This document shows positions 23,001-35,599 of a stretch of 64,000 bases of DNA, one piece after another. Origin of the DNA: Chamaecyparis obtusa (Eukaryota; Streptophyta; Pinopsida; Cupressales; Cupressaceae); the NCBI GenBank assembly GCA_027943335.1, contig BSBK01000963.1, positions 1,659,001 through 1,723,000 on the forward strand, in the 5' to 3' direction. How positions within the stretch are numbered: the first letter of the stretch is position 1; each line of letters begins with the position of its first letter. The translations under genes and the position numbers were made by a program. The notes under the pieces were generated by a model. The model was not told where the DNA came from. It did not search any database and was given only the letters and a program-made list of their open reading frames with translations.

Positions 23001-24079
23001 GAACCGAGGGCATGGTATGAGTGATTTCACTCATATCTAATTCAGATTGGTTTCATAAGGAAAAGTGACAAAAATAATATATATTTGAAGATTGAGAAAG
23101 ATGACAGGTTATTGATTGCAGAAATATTTGTTGATGATATTATTTTTGGTGGTAATGAAGAGATGAGTAGATCATTTGCAAATGAGATGAGGAAATAATT
23201 AAAGATGTATATGATTGGTGAGATTAAATTCTTTACTAGATTGCAGGTTCAACACTAGAAAGAAGGTATCTACATCAGCTAGTCCAAATATGTGAAAGAG
23301 ATATTGAATAAATTTGGGTTAGAAGACTAAAAAATGGTCGGTACCCCTATGGTAACCAGTTGCAAATTATCAAAAGAAGATGATTCAAAAGAGGTGGATG
23401 ATACTCTTTACAGGTCCATGATCTGTAATCTATAGTATGTGGTGTATAGATTACCAGACATAGCATAGGCAGTTGGATTAGTGGCTAGATTTTCTTCTAA
23501 TCATAAGGAATCACATATGATTGTTGTGAAGATAATATTAAGATATCTTAAGGGAACTGGAGATTATGGTATGTGGTAATGACATAAAGGTGATTTATCT
23601 TTAAGTGTGTTTACTAATGTTGCTTGAGCAAGAAATGTTGATGATCATAAGAGCACAAGTGGAGGTGCATTATTTATTGGTGATAGGCTTGTATCCTAGA
23701 CAAGAAAGAAGTAGAATTGTATATCACAATCAACAGGCGAAGTTGAATATGTTAATGTTGTAATTAATTGTACATAGGTAGTATGGATTAAGAAAATTAT
23801 AGAAGGAATTCAGGAGAAGGTAACTGAACTGATGGTTATCTATTATGACAATACAAGTGTCATTAATATTTCTAAAAAACTGGTAATGCACTCTAAGGCT
23901 AAGCATATAGTTGTCAAATATCATTTTCTTAGAGAAAATGTACAAGAAAAGGAAGTAAGTTGGAGTATGTGTCAACTAAGGAGCAGGTTGTTGATATTTT
24001 CACTAAGCCATTACCTAAGGATACATTTGATTATCTAAGAGGTAAGTTAAGGGTTATTCCCTTATTTGACTTGAATTAA
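23001..24079 (+). pseudogene. Copia reverse transcriptase C-terminus and RNase H
   Basis: Continues from PRAWYE to GFIRKSDKNNIY, the catalytic box IFVDDIIFGG, and KYVKEILNKFGLED. RNase H reads DDHKSTSGGALFIGDRLVS, EVEYVNVV, YYDNTSVINISKKLVMHSK, AKHIVVKYHFLREN and, after a frameshift, VSTKEQVVDIFTKPLPKDTF. Stops interrupt several motifs. Bases 24080-24446 are the untranslated 3' part with three GGGGGAG purine runs and the purine tract AAAGAGGAAGA just before the 3' LTR. Confidence 0.9.
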
Positions 24080-24446
24080 AAGAAGATGTAGTTGCATCAA
24101 TCCAATTTTATTGAGTGATATCTTTATGTTTGGATTGATGTTGTGGGGATACTCCTTAGGGGGAGCAGTCTATGAAGTGATGTGTTGTGATTAGTTAGGT
24201 ACAAAATATAGATATTAGGTGTGTTTGATGTCTTTGGCATTGTTGTCAAAGGGGGAGATAAAGTAAGGGAGAGAGTAATTAAAGAAAGTGAGGAAAATGT
24301 TCAGAAGTGGAGATGAGAGAAGTTAAGTGAAAGGGGGAGTAATTACAAGATCAGGTAATGACAATTGATATTGAGCAGAATGTAGAATGTATAATGTAGA
24401 AGTGAGTATTGAAGACAATGTTTCCATCAATACCAAAGAGGAAGAT

Positions 24447-26038
24447 TGTTGGTATAACTAATGCAGTGATGGTAAGTGATTTTTGGTGTTGAGATAATAC
24501 AGATTTGATCACATGATGATTCGTTATTGAGTTTTCATTGATGTCAAGTATTGAATTAGTGTTGCTATGTATAAGTATGATGATCATAGTGTTGCGGTAA
24601 GTTTCAGTTGTAGCGATTCTTATGAGATACTTAGGGATGTCTCTAAATGTCAAATGCACAACCGCTACTGTTGATGAAGATTGGTAAGGAAGTTATGATT
24701 GGATGAAGGTTAACCATGCAACTACTAGAATAGTTAGTGATAGACGATAGGTTATTTGATTGGTTTGTCAAATCTTTGTTGTTTCTTATGATGCAGTTAT
24801 AGGATATGGTGGACAAGAGTGTTTAGAAGCTATGGTTGTAATCACAACTCATTTGAGTGACCAATGTGAAGGATAGGTGACCGGTGAGAAGAGTCTGAGT
24901 TGTTAATAGGTTGAAGTGTTTATGTTCTTGAGAGAAAGTTGATAAATCTTTAATTGGTGATTGGTGTAGAGGTTGTAGTGATTTTGGTTGAGTTATTCAT
25001 GGTGTGGTGATGTGTCTTAAAGATTGGATCTGATGATCTAGCATCACATAGCTCAGTGTAGAGGCTGTAGTGAATTCAATTGAGTCAGTTATGGTCTGGT
25101 GATGTGTCTTAAAGATTGGAGGTGATGATCTAGCATCACATTGTTTGATGTTAGTGTGTGGAGAAAATTATAGAGGAAGCTTGCATTTGGTCAAAATGTG
25201 TTTGAACTCTTGACACAAAATTCTATATAAATCATTGTATTGGCTGACAAGATATAGGAAATTTGTTTTATACATCAAGATGTGTGTATTGGTGTGTTGG
25301 ATTCGAGCGGGAAGTAGTTAAATTATAAGTTGTCAAGGTCTAATTTAAGGTGGTGGAAAACTCAAGGTCTTGATGAACAATTTATAATGGATAAAGTTGA
25401 AAGTTTTTAGTGTTGATCATGTGTTGGATAAGTGCAGTTGTGAAGAACCAGTTGTGATCAAGCTAGTGCAGAGTTAAGTGTGTTGAGAAGAGATTTTTTT
25501 CTTCAGTGGATTTGATCAAGCAGAGGTAGTGTTATTCTACATATTATTCTCTTTGTTGTTCTCTAACAGTTACAATAGTCCAAATCCCTTAATTGGGTGG
25601 ATCTTAGTGGGTCCCTATTGTAAATCCTCTAACAAGGTGGCACATTAGCTTGCATTTGAAGTCCTCTAACAAGGCTAGTCTTAGTATGGTAAAGGTTCAA
25701 ACAGGCCTAAGGTAAATCTCTTAACTGGGTAGCACCTAACAGTGCTTTTGTAAACTCCTAACAAGGTTAAGCTCCTCACAAGGCATACTTTAGAAGAGTA
25801 GATCATTTAGTGGGTACTAATCCCAACCGTGGTTTTTTCCCAATTTGGGTTTCCATGAGATAAATCTTTGTGCTAAGTGTTTCATTGTTGTGTGGATATG
25901 TTTATGGTTATGATTTTCATTTTCTGCTATTAAAGTTAATCCTGTGAATGTTGTGATAAATTTTAATTGGTTAAAATTTGGATATTTGGTAGATTACTAA
26001 TTCACTCCTCTCTTAGTAATATGTTATGAGATATAACA
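24447..26038 (+). repeat. 3' LTR of the copia element
   Basis: Starts TGTTGGTATAACTAATGCA and ends GATATAACA. It aligns with 16099-17584, with many substitutions and a longer middle containing an internal partial duplication (near 24880-25140). Confidence 0.92.
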
Positions 26039-27159
26039 GTTTCCTTCAAGAGGCCTACCCTGTACATAGTTAGTTTAGGTTTTCCTTATGTTCTCTGTTT
26101 TGGTTTTGCTTCAAGTTTCCCTTCCAATTTTCCTTTTTTCTTTGGGTTCCCCATTTTAGTTTCCCCATGTGTTTGGTTCATTTTTTGTTTTCTCACCTTA
26201 TGGATTTGTAAAATTAGGGTGTGTTTCCCCTTGAGTCACTTTGCTCAAGTGTTTTTAGTTTTTTGTTCTTTTATTTTGGATTTCGTTATTCCAAGTGGCT
26301 AGAAGGTTTGAGAGTTTTTATTTTTCATAAAGGTGATGGTGTGTTTCTATTTGCATCAAATTCCACCAAGTTATGCTTATTCCTTTTCTTGGATAATATT
26401 TTGTGAAGATCCTTAGAATTTGAGGTTGTCTTTCGTATGTCTATCATTAGGTGAGAACACATAGTTGACTTGTAAGATTAATCATGTAATGTATCTTGAC
26501 ACTTGAACTCTATGATTACTATATATTTCACACCTAATCAATTTATCTAGGTCATTTTGGATTCTTTGGGAGAGGTCATGGCTTGTGAAGCACCACTATA
26601 ATTTTCCTAACCCATAGAAAAATTCATTGCTTATGATCCAATTAAAAGGAAAGATTTATGAAATATCAAAAGAAGGAAATGATCATGATGGGAAAGTGAG
26701 TTGGTTTGGGTAGTGGGTATGCTCCCCATTGATCCTGAATTTGGCTCTCAAACATTGATATTTAAAATATGATTAATAAGATAAAAAGACTAAATAATTG
26801 GCTTTGGGGGTAGGCACAAATCTCTACATGCATTTGAAAGAATAATTTGTTGGAAGGAGAGAAAATTTTGTGAGGATTAGAGAAACAACCTCATCGGAGC
26901 TATGGATGTCTGACTGTTAGGGAGGCAATGTCCAAGATAATTTTGGAGTTAAGAAGGATATCTAACTTGTCATGGATGTTCTTGATGATTTTGAGTGGTC
27001 TTGTTGAGTGATAATTAATTCATTTGCACACACTTAGGTAATCACACATAAATGTGTCTTGATCCAATATATGATTCTCCTCCACTTTTGAGTCTGTTGT
27101 CTCTCTTCATGATAACATAATAATGAGTTAACAAGGATTCTAGGTTTAGATTGAGCTTT
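26039..27159 (+). other. 3' remainder of the gypsy element, noncoding
   Basis: Begins with the GTTTC target duplication and continues the sequence interrupted at 16098. T-rich, without recognisable protein domains. No gypsy 3' LTR could be matched to 9301-10619 by eye. Confidence 0.5.
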
Positions 27160-30100
27160 TTATCCTTGAAATGTTTTTAACATTTCACATGTGGAGTCGC
27201 GAGATGTTGTGACATTTTCACACATTGCTCCATTGAAAATAGGGACCCCCCACTTTTTTAGTTCACTTGGCCTTTTTGGGGTTTTTTTCTCAGTAGTTCT
27301 TGTGCTAGTCTCCTAAGTTCCTCATGGTCTAGTTGAAAAGTGATGGATTTGACTTGGTCTAGAGTCCAGTAGTTCCTTGCATTTAAGATTTCAGTTTTGA
27401 AATGCTTCCTAAAAATTTGATTAAGTCTATAATTGATTACCACTAGTGGAAAAGTGAGAAAATAGGTGGTTGGTTCTAAGTGTGGAAATTCAGAAGGGTC
27501 AAGTAGTTGATTGAGATAGTTGAGTCAGAAAAAAGCACCCAAAATTATGGATTGAAAAATCACCAAGTCTATAAATATTCATGAGATGCATTCACTCGAC
27601 AAGGAAATTCAAAAGGTCACTAAAAGTTTAGAAAATGATCCTAAAAAGGTGAAAGGCAAGAAAAGGCCTCAAGAGAATAGAAATGGCTTGAATATTTACT
27701 AGGTCTAAAAATGCATCAAAAATAGAAAAGTGTGAAGAGTTGACTAAATTTTGACCAAGATTGGTAGGATGGCTATGTCATAGCACTACCTCAAATGCGT
27801 CTAAATAGAAAATGAAAAAAGATATTAATATAAGTGGTTAAGAATGGATCAAAGGGGGAGGAGAATGCGCAAAGGTATATAATTTGTCATAAAATGCAAT
27901 GTTTTTCCAATGAACTCACAACATTGTTTCAAGTAGTAAACACACAAGGAGATTCTTACTTTCATAGAATTTTGTCAAAAGGATTTTCAACGTTCATATA
28001 GTTTCGACATAAACATACAAGCTAGAACACAATTATATAGGGAAGATGATAAAATGTTTCTAATTACAAAATACCCTTTGAAACAACTTTCAGGTTTGAA
28101 AAATTCCACCAAATGTTATGTGCCATGGCAAGATGATAGTTGTCAGTGAAAAACACTCTTCCATTGTGCATCTATGCCCAATAGTGCATATTTCATGATG
28201 CTAAGGAATCTTCCAAAATGCCTAAATCCTTTTCAAGTTTATGTCACAAATAAGTTAGGGAAAATGTTGTAATATAAATCCATTGTCAAGGTATATACAC
28301 TCATAGACACTGATTAATAAACTGAGAAAACTATTGAAGATGCTTGAATGCTCTGCAAAGTATCAAAATACATAGATCCTCACATGGAGACATGCTTAGA
28401 ATGGCAAGTTCCTTCACAATACCCTATTTGTGCTTAAGGATTTGAATTTACATGGCCAAATAAATTTATGAGATGTCTTTAAAAGCTTCGACCATGGCTC
28501 ATATGTTCTCTATAGTGATAAATGCCTCACGACTGGAGAATGCTTCAAATTTAAAAAATCAATCTCCTTCACCTATTGAATATTGCAAAACACAAGGGTC
28601 TAATATTATGATTTGAGGGTGGAGTCTATCCACAAGATCAGATTCACGTAGATGAAAGGAGGAAGAAAGTTTGTTCAAAATGATGAAGTTTGCATACCCT
28701 GAAAAATAGCATTAATAAATGATAAAATTAATGATCAAAATATAAGCTCTTGGGCGTGAAAAGAGAGGAAATACTCTTCAATGATTGGAATGTTCTCTTA
28801 GCGGTGTTTCTACACCCATCAAAAATCTTTCCCAAGCTTAAAAAATCTATTAGAGGTGCTCACTTGCATTCAGAGCGCAATCTCCACCATGCTAAGGAAT
28901 TTGGAAAAAATTCAAAATATCCCATAAGTTATTAATCATGCTCAGAGAACAAATCACATGTAGGCAAGGATTCTTTGGGAAGTCATAAAATCTACATCTC
29001 CTTCTCATTTGTTGATGCAGAGGGTATCACAATGCAAGGTAAAACCCTTGTCTAACTCACAATTCCCCTACCAACCCACACTTTGTTGATCCCAACCTCT
29101 AGGCCTTCTCAAGGGGATCCTATCACTCAATACCTTGACTTGGAAAACTCACTTTGTATCCACAATGTCTTTGATGGCTTTTACCCTTCTTGATGATACA
29201 ACTTCTCACGTCAAACTCCTTTCTCAATCAAGGCCTTCCTTGCATCAAACCCTTGCATTATATGATCTTATCAATATCACATTGGATTCCATTTATGATC
29301 ATAATGGTCCAAAAGCAAACTTTTTCTTCAATAGAAAAGACCCAGTACATAATTTGGGGGTTTTTAGCCTTGTGAGAGGCTTAATCGCTACTAGCCCTCT
29401 TATCCATCCTTTTTGGATTAACTTCCAAAAATATTGAACAATACCCCCCAAAAATCACACTTTCAGATACCCTTTCCCTAACACAAGATATGCTACAAAA
29501 TCATAATTGGGTTCCATCTTTGACCCGGTCAACCATCTACTACTCAACAAAGGCCAAATAGGGGTAATTAGCTTGGTTTACAAGGGAACCCTTCACTAGA
29601 TGGGTTATCTTCCCAACCACCTATTGTAACATCTCTTCAAAACCACAAGAAAAAAATTCACTATCAAAATTCACCCAAACCCTTGTTTGTGATCTCTGCA
29701 ACATAATTAATCTCAGTATTCCTAGCTTGTCGCATAAGGAATGCCAAGCCTAGGGATTCACCTCAAAAATTGCCACTTTATTGGACTACTCTAATTGTTT
29801 TTTCATCTTAATGTACACATTCCAACCTAATATTCCCCATGTTTTTAGCCAATTTTACTGGTGTAATGTTAGGTTTCCATGAGCGAACTCCAAAACCCTT
29901 GGTTAGAGAGGGTTTTAAACCAATATTCACTAAGTCTTCTCTATCTTATTCAATTCTACACCAAAACACTTCAAACCAAATGTAATAAGAAGATAACTCA
30001 CTAGTCTACTCAAATATGTACAAATATTTAGTCTCTCAATCCATACATGTATGTACAACCACAAGAAAAGAAAGAAAAACTCTGAATTCTCAAAACAATC

Positions 30101-30900
30101 CCATCAATTTTATTCAAAACTTCATCATCTCTATATTCCTTGACTCATATGAGGCATTTAAAAATATTAAGGGATATTTGAAACTAATTACAACTGATTT
30201 TCAAACCTAATTAGCTATTAGAGGCTAATGTGTGCAATATGTTAAAAAATTGTTAATGTTGCTCTTAACAACTTTTTGATCACTTAACAAGTCTAGACTT
30301 TACTACTCAAATTACATTGCATATAGGTCCAACATGAATTTTAACACAAAAAACATCAAATTTATCATTTTCATACTCTACTTGGGCCCTTGACCAATTT
30401 TGACCACTTGAATCATTACAAGCCTATGCAGGACCTAGTGGCTTTTAGCCTTACAATTTGGTCTCTAGACACTAAAAAATGGAATGAAATAGTCCAAGGG
30501 ACCTTATTACATCACAAACAATAAAAACCAAATCTTATCCTTCTTGGATCACTATGTGCGTCAAGGGGTATCCCTGCACCATTTTTGCCTAAAGCATAAA
30601 ATATACATGGGCAAGGAAAATATAATAAACTTTAAAATCTCTCACCAAGCTAAATATGCGTTGAGGAGCCAAAACATTACATGAGAAAAGAATTGCAAGG
30701 AGACATTAAAATTTAGCTAAATATTTATAATGCTCAACCATACCTTAGATATTTGGGAAATGCTAGATAATGCATTGGAATTCATATCTACTCGTGAAGA
30801 GGATAGGTAGGGATGGGTGAATATAATTAATATTACTATTGAAAACTTATGCCATGTCCAAATTCACACCCACAAAAGAGGTTGGGATATATGATTTAAA
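27160..30900. other. Decayed repeat DNA with an LTR-leader-like motif, no gene recognised
   Basis: Around 27190-27255 the sequence has GTGGAGTCGCGAGATG, TTCACACATTGCTCC and GGGACCCCCCAC, phrases that look like the leader of large plant gypsy elements; this is an impression, not a match I can prove. The open frames at 27258-27443 (minus) and 29135-29437 (plus) contain no motif I recognise and are not called as genes. Confidence 0.35.
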
Positions 30901-33130
30901 TTTTGGAAACCTTTTTGGTGTGTCCAAATAATGAGTTCAAAGTGGTTATTTAGCAAAATTATGGGAAATGTTGACCTCTTGGAATTTAATTCACACATAC
31001 GAGAAAAGTTAAGACATGGGATGCGTAGTCAAAAGGGTGGTTATAGATATTGGAAATCCAATGAGGCAACCGTAAGGAATTATTTAAGAAAATATTGGAA
31101 TTATTTTGGAAAATATCATAATTTTATCATGTATTTTAATGGTGTATAATATTAATTTAATAAACATGGAAAATAATGGAAATGGGTGAAATATTATAAA
31201 ATTACAAGGTGGTGAATGATTTGGACCCATCGCAATGACGTATTTAAAATTCATCAAGTATGGAAAACCAAAAGAAATTTAAATCAAAATTGTTGTGATG
31301 GGTTTTAAAATTCATTAAAAGAGAAATCCAAGTTGAGATGGAGAATAAATGCCAAGATTTTTGGAATTTGCATCCAATATTCTATTAGCAAGGCGTTGGA
31401 GATATTCTATTTCTCAAATATTTAAAATCCAACCCATTCAAGTGAGCACACATGGATAAAGCTTGAAGTATATGAATTCTAGAGAGAGAATATTGAGGCA
31501 TGAGAATTTTGAAGAGAGAGAATTTTGGAGAGAGAAAATCTATTTCCATAGAGAGGTGAATTTGTAGAGTTTGAAAAATCAGAGAGAGAGGCATGAGAAT
31601 GTTAGAGAGAGAAGGGATTTTAGAGAAAGAAAGGGTTTTAGAGAGAAAAATATGAAAGATTTGTTATGTGATTCTTACAATAATTTTTTTTATTGTGTAG
31701 GAGGAAGAATTTCAGTTCTAGAAGTTCAAGAAAGACACTCAATTTTAGTTCCAGAGTTGACGACATCTAGGCTTCAAGCAATCCAATTTATAACATTCAA
31801 GGTTCAAGACTTCAAAAGATCAAAATTCAATCCAAGATCATGACCAATGTATTTCTATGTGAAGAAATTCTAGAACAACAAAATCATTGATGAGGGAGTC
31901 CAATCCATTTCAAGAAGATGGATTCCCAAGCAAGCGCATGGAGGGAAGAAAATGGTCAAAGAGAGATAATTTCAAAGGAAGTAATCAAAGTTGGATTTGG
32001 GTTATGAAATGATTCAATTAGAAAAGAGTCGAGCCTACATGGAACCCATCATGCTGGCATGATGCACAATCATCTACACCAGCTAATTAAAGGTCTCCAA
32101 GTCAAAATTCACTTCATTTAAGGAGGGGAATCCTTGACTGATTATTTTGGAGTGACAAAGCATTAAATGCATAGTGGGAATTCTTTTTACCCCCACTCTC
32201 CTTTGGAATGGGCTAACATTGTGGGCATTTATTACCTTGCTAAGGGAGTGTCTTTCTTTTGATTGGTCTATGTGTACCCTCTCACTAAATGTAGATTCTA
32301 TTTCTTTTCCCTAACCCTAACCAGGGCTAAGGTAACACAATCTAGACCATCAATTTATTTTAATATGGGTCACTCATTATAATTTGAGACCTATATAAGA
32401 GCCTCACTTCATTTGTAAAGCATGAGATTTGGAGATTTTTGCTTATGATCTATTGAGATAATAATTTTTTCATTTAAATTTGGTGATTTCCTAAAGTATC
32501 TTGGTGCTTGCATGTTCTATTTGTTCCCTCTCTTATAATAGATTTATTTTCATGTATTTAGATGAATAAGATTAATAATGTTGCTATAGTGAAGTTGTCT
32601 AGATCATATCTGTTATTATTAGGTTATTCCTAAGTGTAGTGTAAGGTTGGATCTAAGCTATTATGTGGATGCTTTAATTCTATCTTTGATGCAAATTGTT
32701 CATTTTGATGGTGTTAATTGGGATATGAAAACTATTTGCACAACCCTTGAAGATTGCACCAACTTTGTGTAGTTGTTGAATTTGGCGAAGCAAAGTTTGG
32801 TATATTTCATCGTAGTAGTATTCATCTTTCAAGTTATTATAATTAGAATAGAATTCCTCAACCATACTCTCATTTACTTTCTACATATTCATGAAAAACC
32901 CAAAAAAATACTGTCATTGCAATATCAATTGAAATCTACCATAGCCAATATTGTTCTAAAGTTGACTTGAGGAATATAACATAAAGCCCCTCATGATACC
33001 AACATGTCACATCAACCATTGATCTTATCCACAATCAAGAATTGACATAAAAGGAATCTTGGAGTCAATTGTATGATTATTTTCAATCTTGGCTTACACA
33101 TGTTTTTGATCAAGAGAGGATAGGACATCT
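30901..33130. other. LTR-like noncoding DNA with a purine-rich tract
   Basis: Bases 31470-31650 are rich in GAGAGA runs on the plus strand. A TATATAAGAG promoter-like motif at about 32392 sits in sequence resembling an LTR followed by a transcribed leader. No element borders or coding domains could be set. Confidence 0.4.
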
Positions 33131-33178
33131 CAATATTTTATTCTATTGTTGGTAGGTCATAAAACACACATCAACCAG

Positions 33179-33309
33179 AGGGAATTACATTATGGGGGTC
33201 GATACCTTCAATATTGTAAGAAGTATATAGGTACAAATAGTTGTCTCCCTATTTTGGGAGGGAACTACATTATAGGGGTCAAATATCTTCAATATTGTAG
33301 GTACAAAAT
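33179..33309. repeat. Short tandem duplication, about 80-bp period
   Basis: Copies 33179-33238 and 33259-33309 share GAGGGAA(T/C)TACATTAT, GGGGTC and CTTCAATATTGTA. Confidence 0.8.
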
Positions 33310-33730
33310 TAGAACAATATTTTTGCAAATTATTATAACATGCATTCTCATTGATAAAGAGAGAGTCAACTTGCTATATCAGACCTAGACTTGAGAGCAT
33401 TTTGGTAGATCTTAATGCACAAATAAGGCATGAAATTAATCATTTTTTTCTATAAAATATTTCTAGTTAGGTAGAGTAGTAAGGTATCAATCAGTTGGGA
33501 GTAGTTTTAGATAAGTCTCTCTTAAAAAAATAGAGATTTGTAGTGGTAGATGATTTTGACCATTCTTAGATTCGACAACATCTGGTAGAATATTTTCTCA
33601 TCATTATTCTTGGATGAATTTAACATATCTTTAGCTTCAATTTCCTATAATTCCAAGTATTTTGTAATGCTCTATTTCTCATTTGAAATTCTATTTATAA
33701 ACCCACAAAATTTGGACTTTCGTAGCATGA

Positions 33731-33806
33731 TACACACACATGTACATGTACTTGTATGTATATATACATCTATAAAGATATATGTATATGTGTATATATA
33801 TGTATA
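33731..33806. repeat. TA/TG microsatellite, left flank of the 33807-44934 element
   Basis: Runs of ACACACA, TGTATGTATATATA and TATGTATATGTGTATATATA. Together with 44935-45400 it appears to be one microsatellite split by the element. Confidence 0.85.
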
Positions 33807-34997
33807 TATTAATTCTATAAGACACTGAGAGGGGGGTGAATCAGTGCCACCATAGGTCCATATAAAATTTTACTTAACTTGCATATTATCCAACATACAA
33901 AATTAAATATCACATAGAAACATAACACATAAAATATCCACATAATCATCAACACAATAACACCAATCTTTTGCGGGGAAACCCTTGTTAGAGGGAAAAA
34001 CCATGGTGGGAATTGTCACCCACTAATCTCACTAGTGCACCAAATAAGATATGGCATGCTAGGAGCGATTACAACAACCTGCTGAGGGTATACCCAATTA
34101 AGAGTATCTATAGCCCGATTAAAAGCTATTACAAAGTCCTCTTATGAACTACCCTATCAGGGGATTTATAAATCCTTTTGAGATTCACCTGGTTAGAGGG
34201 ATTAAACTTAAGATGTGTTAGGATCTTGCATACCCTATTAGGAGTAACTTGGTCAAAGGATTTTAACTACAAGCCTATTAGAACTTTCCTTGATAAAGAA
34301 CTCAAATAAAACTGATATGATTGTAGCACACTCTGCTTGACAGATCCACTTCATCTCTGCTCAATTCTCTTATTTGATCATACACACTTCATCTTTAATG
34401 ATCATAACCATCACAACATCTAACCAACTTAATTTCTATTCAATTTCATCTCTTATATACACTTTTAGGTTAGTGGAATAACCCTAAAATGTGTTATTGA
34501 TGTCGGCCTCCAAAATCCATACAAAGTCATAAGAGATCACACAAACATAGGAAATTTTGATCTACAATGTTGGATCTCAATAATATAATTCAAAAATAAA
34601 ACAACTATAAACGTTAATCCTACTGCCACCTTAATTTCATCACATTGAAAAACTGGTTGGCTAGTCTAGTTGATATCACTGGTGCTCCCTCCAAATCTTC
34701 AACTATACTTTGAATCACCTTACGCAATCATAGAAGTAGGCTAATATGAATTTGTGGATTCTACCTTTCCAATCACACCGGAAGATATGTTCATATCATC
34801 ACCACACACCGCATTCACCGTGACTAACTGTGTTATCAACAAACACTCTGTATACTTAGAGAAATATTTGTGCAATCATCTTCACCACTAGTATACTAGA
34901 TTCATTCATCCTAAAAGACTTTTTTTCCAGCAATGAAAACACTCCAACATGCATCCCATGAAAATAATCTCTCCAACACCTTCATAAAATGCCAATA
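33807..34997 (-). repeat. 3' LTR of the minus-strand copia-type element
   Basis: Aligns end to end with 43744-44934 at equal length. On the minus strand it starts TATTGGCATTTTATGAAGG (TG decayed) and contains a TATATAAGAG box near 34454. The PPT-like AAAGGGGGATA precedes it. Confidence 0.92.
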
Positions 34998-35599
34998 ATA
35001 TCCCCCTTTGGCATTGATGGCAACACTTAGAGAAAAAAAATGTTAAGTGCCAAACCATACAAAAACTTTAATCAACATTTAAAGCATAAAAAATTTAGAG
35101 CACAAACAAACATAACTCTAACTCTCATAACTATACTGCTCCCCTTTCAAATACTTAGCCAATTTTCATCCTATACTACTCCCCCTTTGACAACAATGAT
35201 AAAGGTATACAAATGATTTGTAAAAAGTAAAATTTTATTAAGTATGGAGTAGCATGTACAAGTTACAATCTATTGAATATATCAACAAAGTTTGCTTGCA
35301 AAACCTACAGATCATCAACCCAAATTTTATGTAAGTTATTCATGATCAATATTTTTCCATGTAGTTGATGGGTAAGTTCTTCCAATCTATCCACAGTGCA
35401 CATATCTAGGGTAGCCAAAACCTACTCTACATTTTTCATTCCTTGTTGTAGAATATCCACTTTAGGAATCAATAAATTTTGTATTTCTAACAAGTTGGCT
35501 ATCCTCTTTTCCTATTCATCTTTATAAACCTTAAGTGTATGGTTTATTGCACTAACTTGTGCTCCTAAACTGGTTACTGAACTATTGATAGGATCAAAA
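34998..35599 (-). other. 3' untranslated part of the element
   Basis: On the plus strand it shows CCCCTTTGGCATTGATGGC, CTCCCCTTTCAAAT and CTCCCCCTTTGACAAC, which are minus-strand purine tracts typical of the 3' end of copia elements. No coding sequence. Confidence 0.55.

Larger units (their letters stand above)
16099..26038 (+). mobile_element. Ty1/copia LTR retrotransposon nested in the gypsy element
   Basis: Flanked by the 5-bp target duplication GTTTC (16094-16098 and 26039-26043). The LTRs are 16099-17584 and 24447-26038. Interior order is gag, protease, integrase, RT, RNase H, which defines copia. Two later insertions (18825-19881 and 21723-23000) interrupt the interior. Numerous stops and strongly diverged LTRs show it is old and inactive. 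Confidence 0.93.

Noticed and set aside
29135..29437. 100-codon plus-strand open frame
   Set aside because: No recognisable domain and no supporting signals; surrounding sequence is repeat debris.
32320..32332. CCCTAACCCTAA telomere-like words
   Set aside because: Only two units inside ordinary sequence; no interstitial telomere array.
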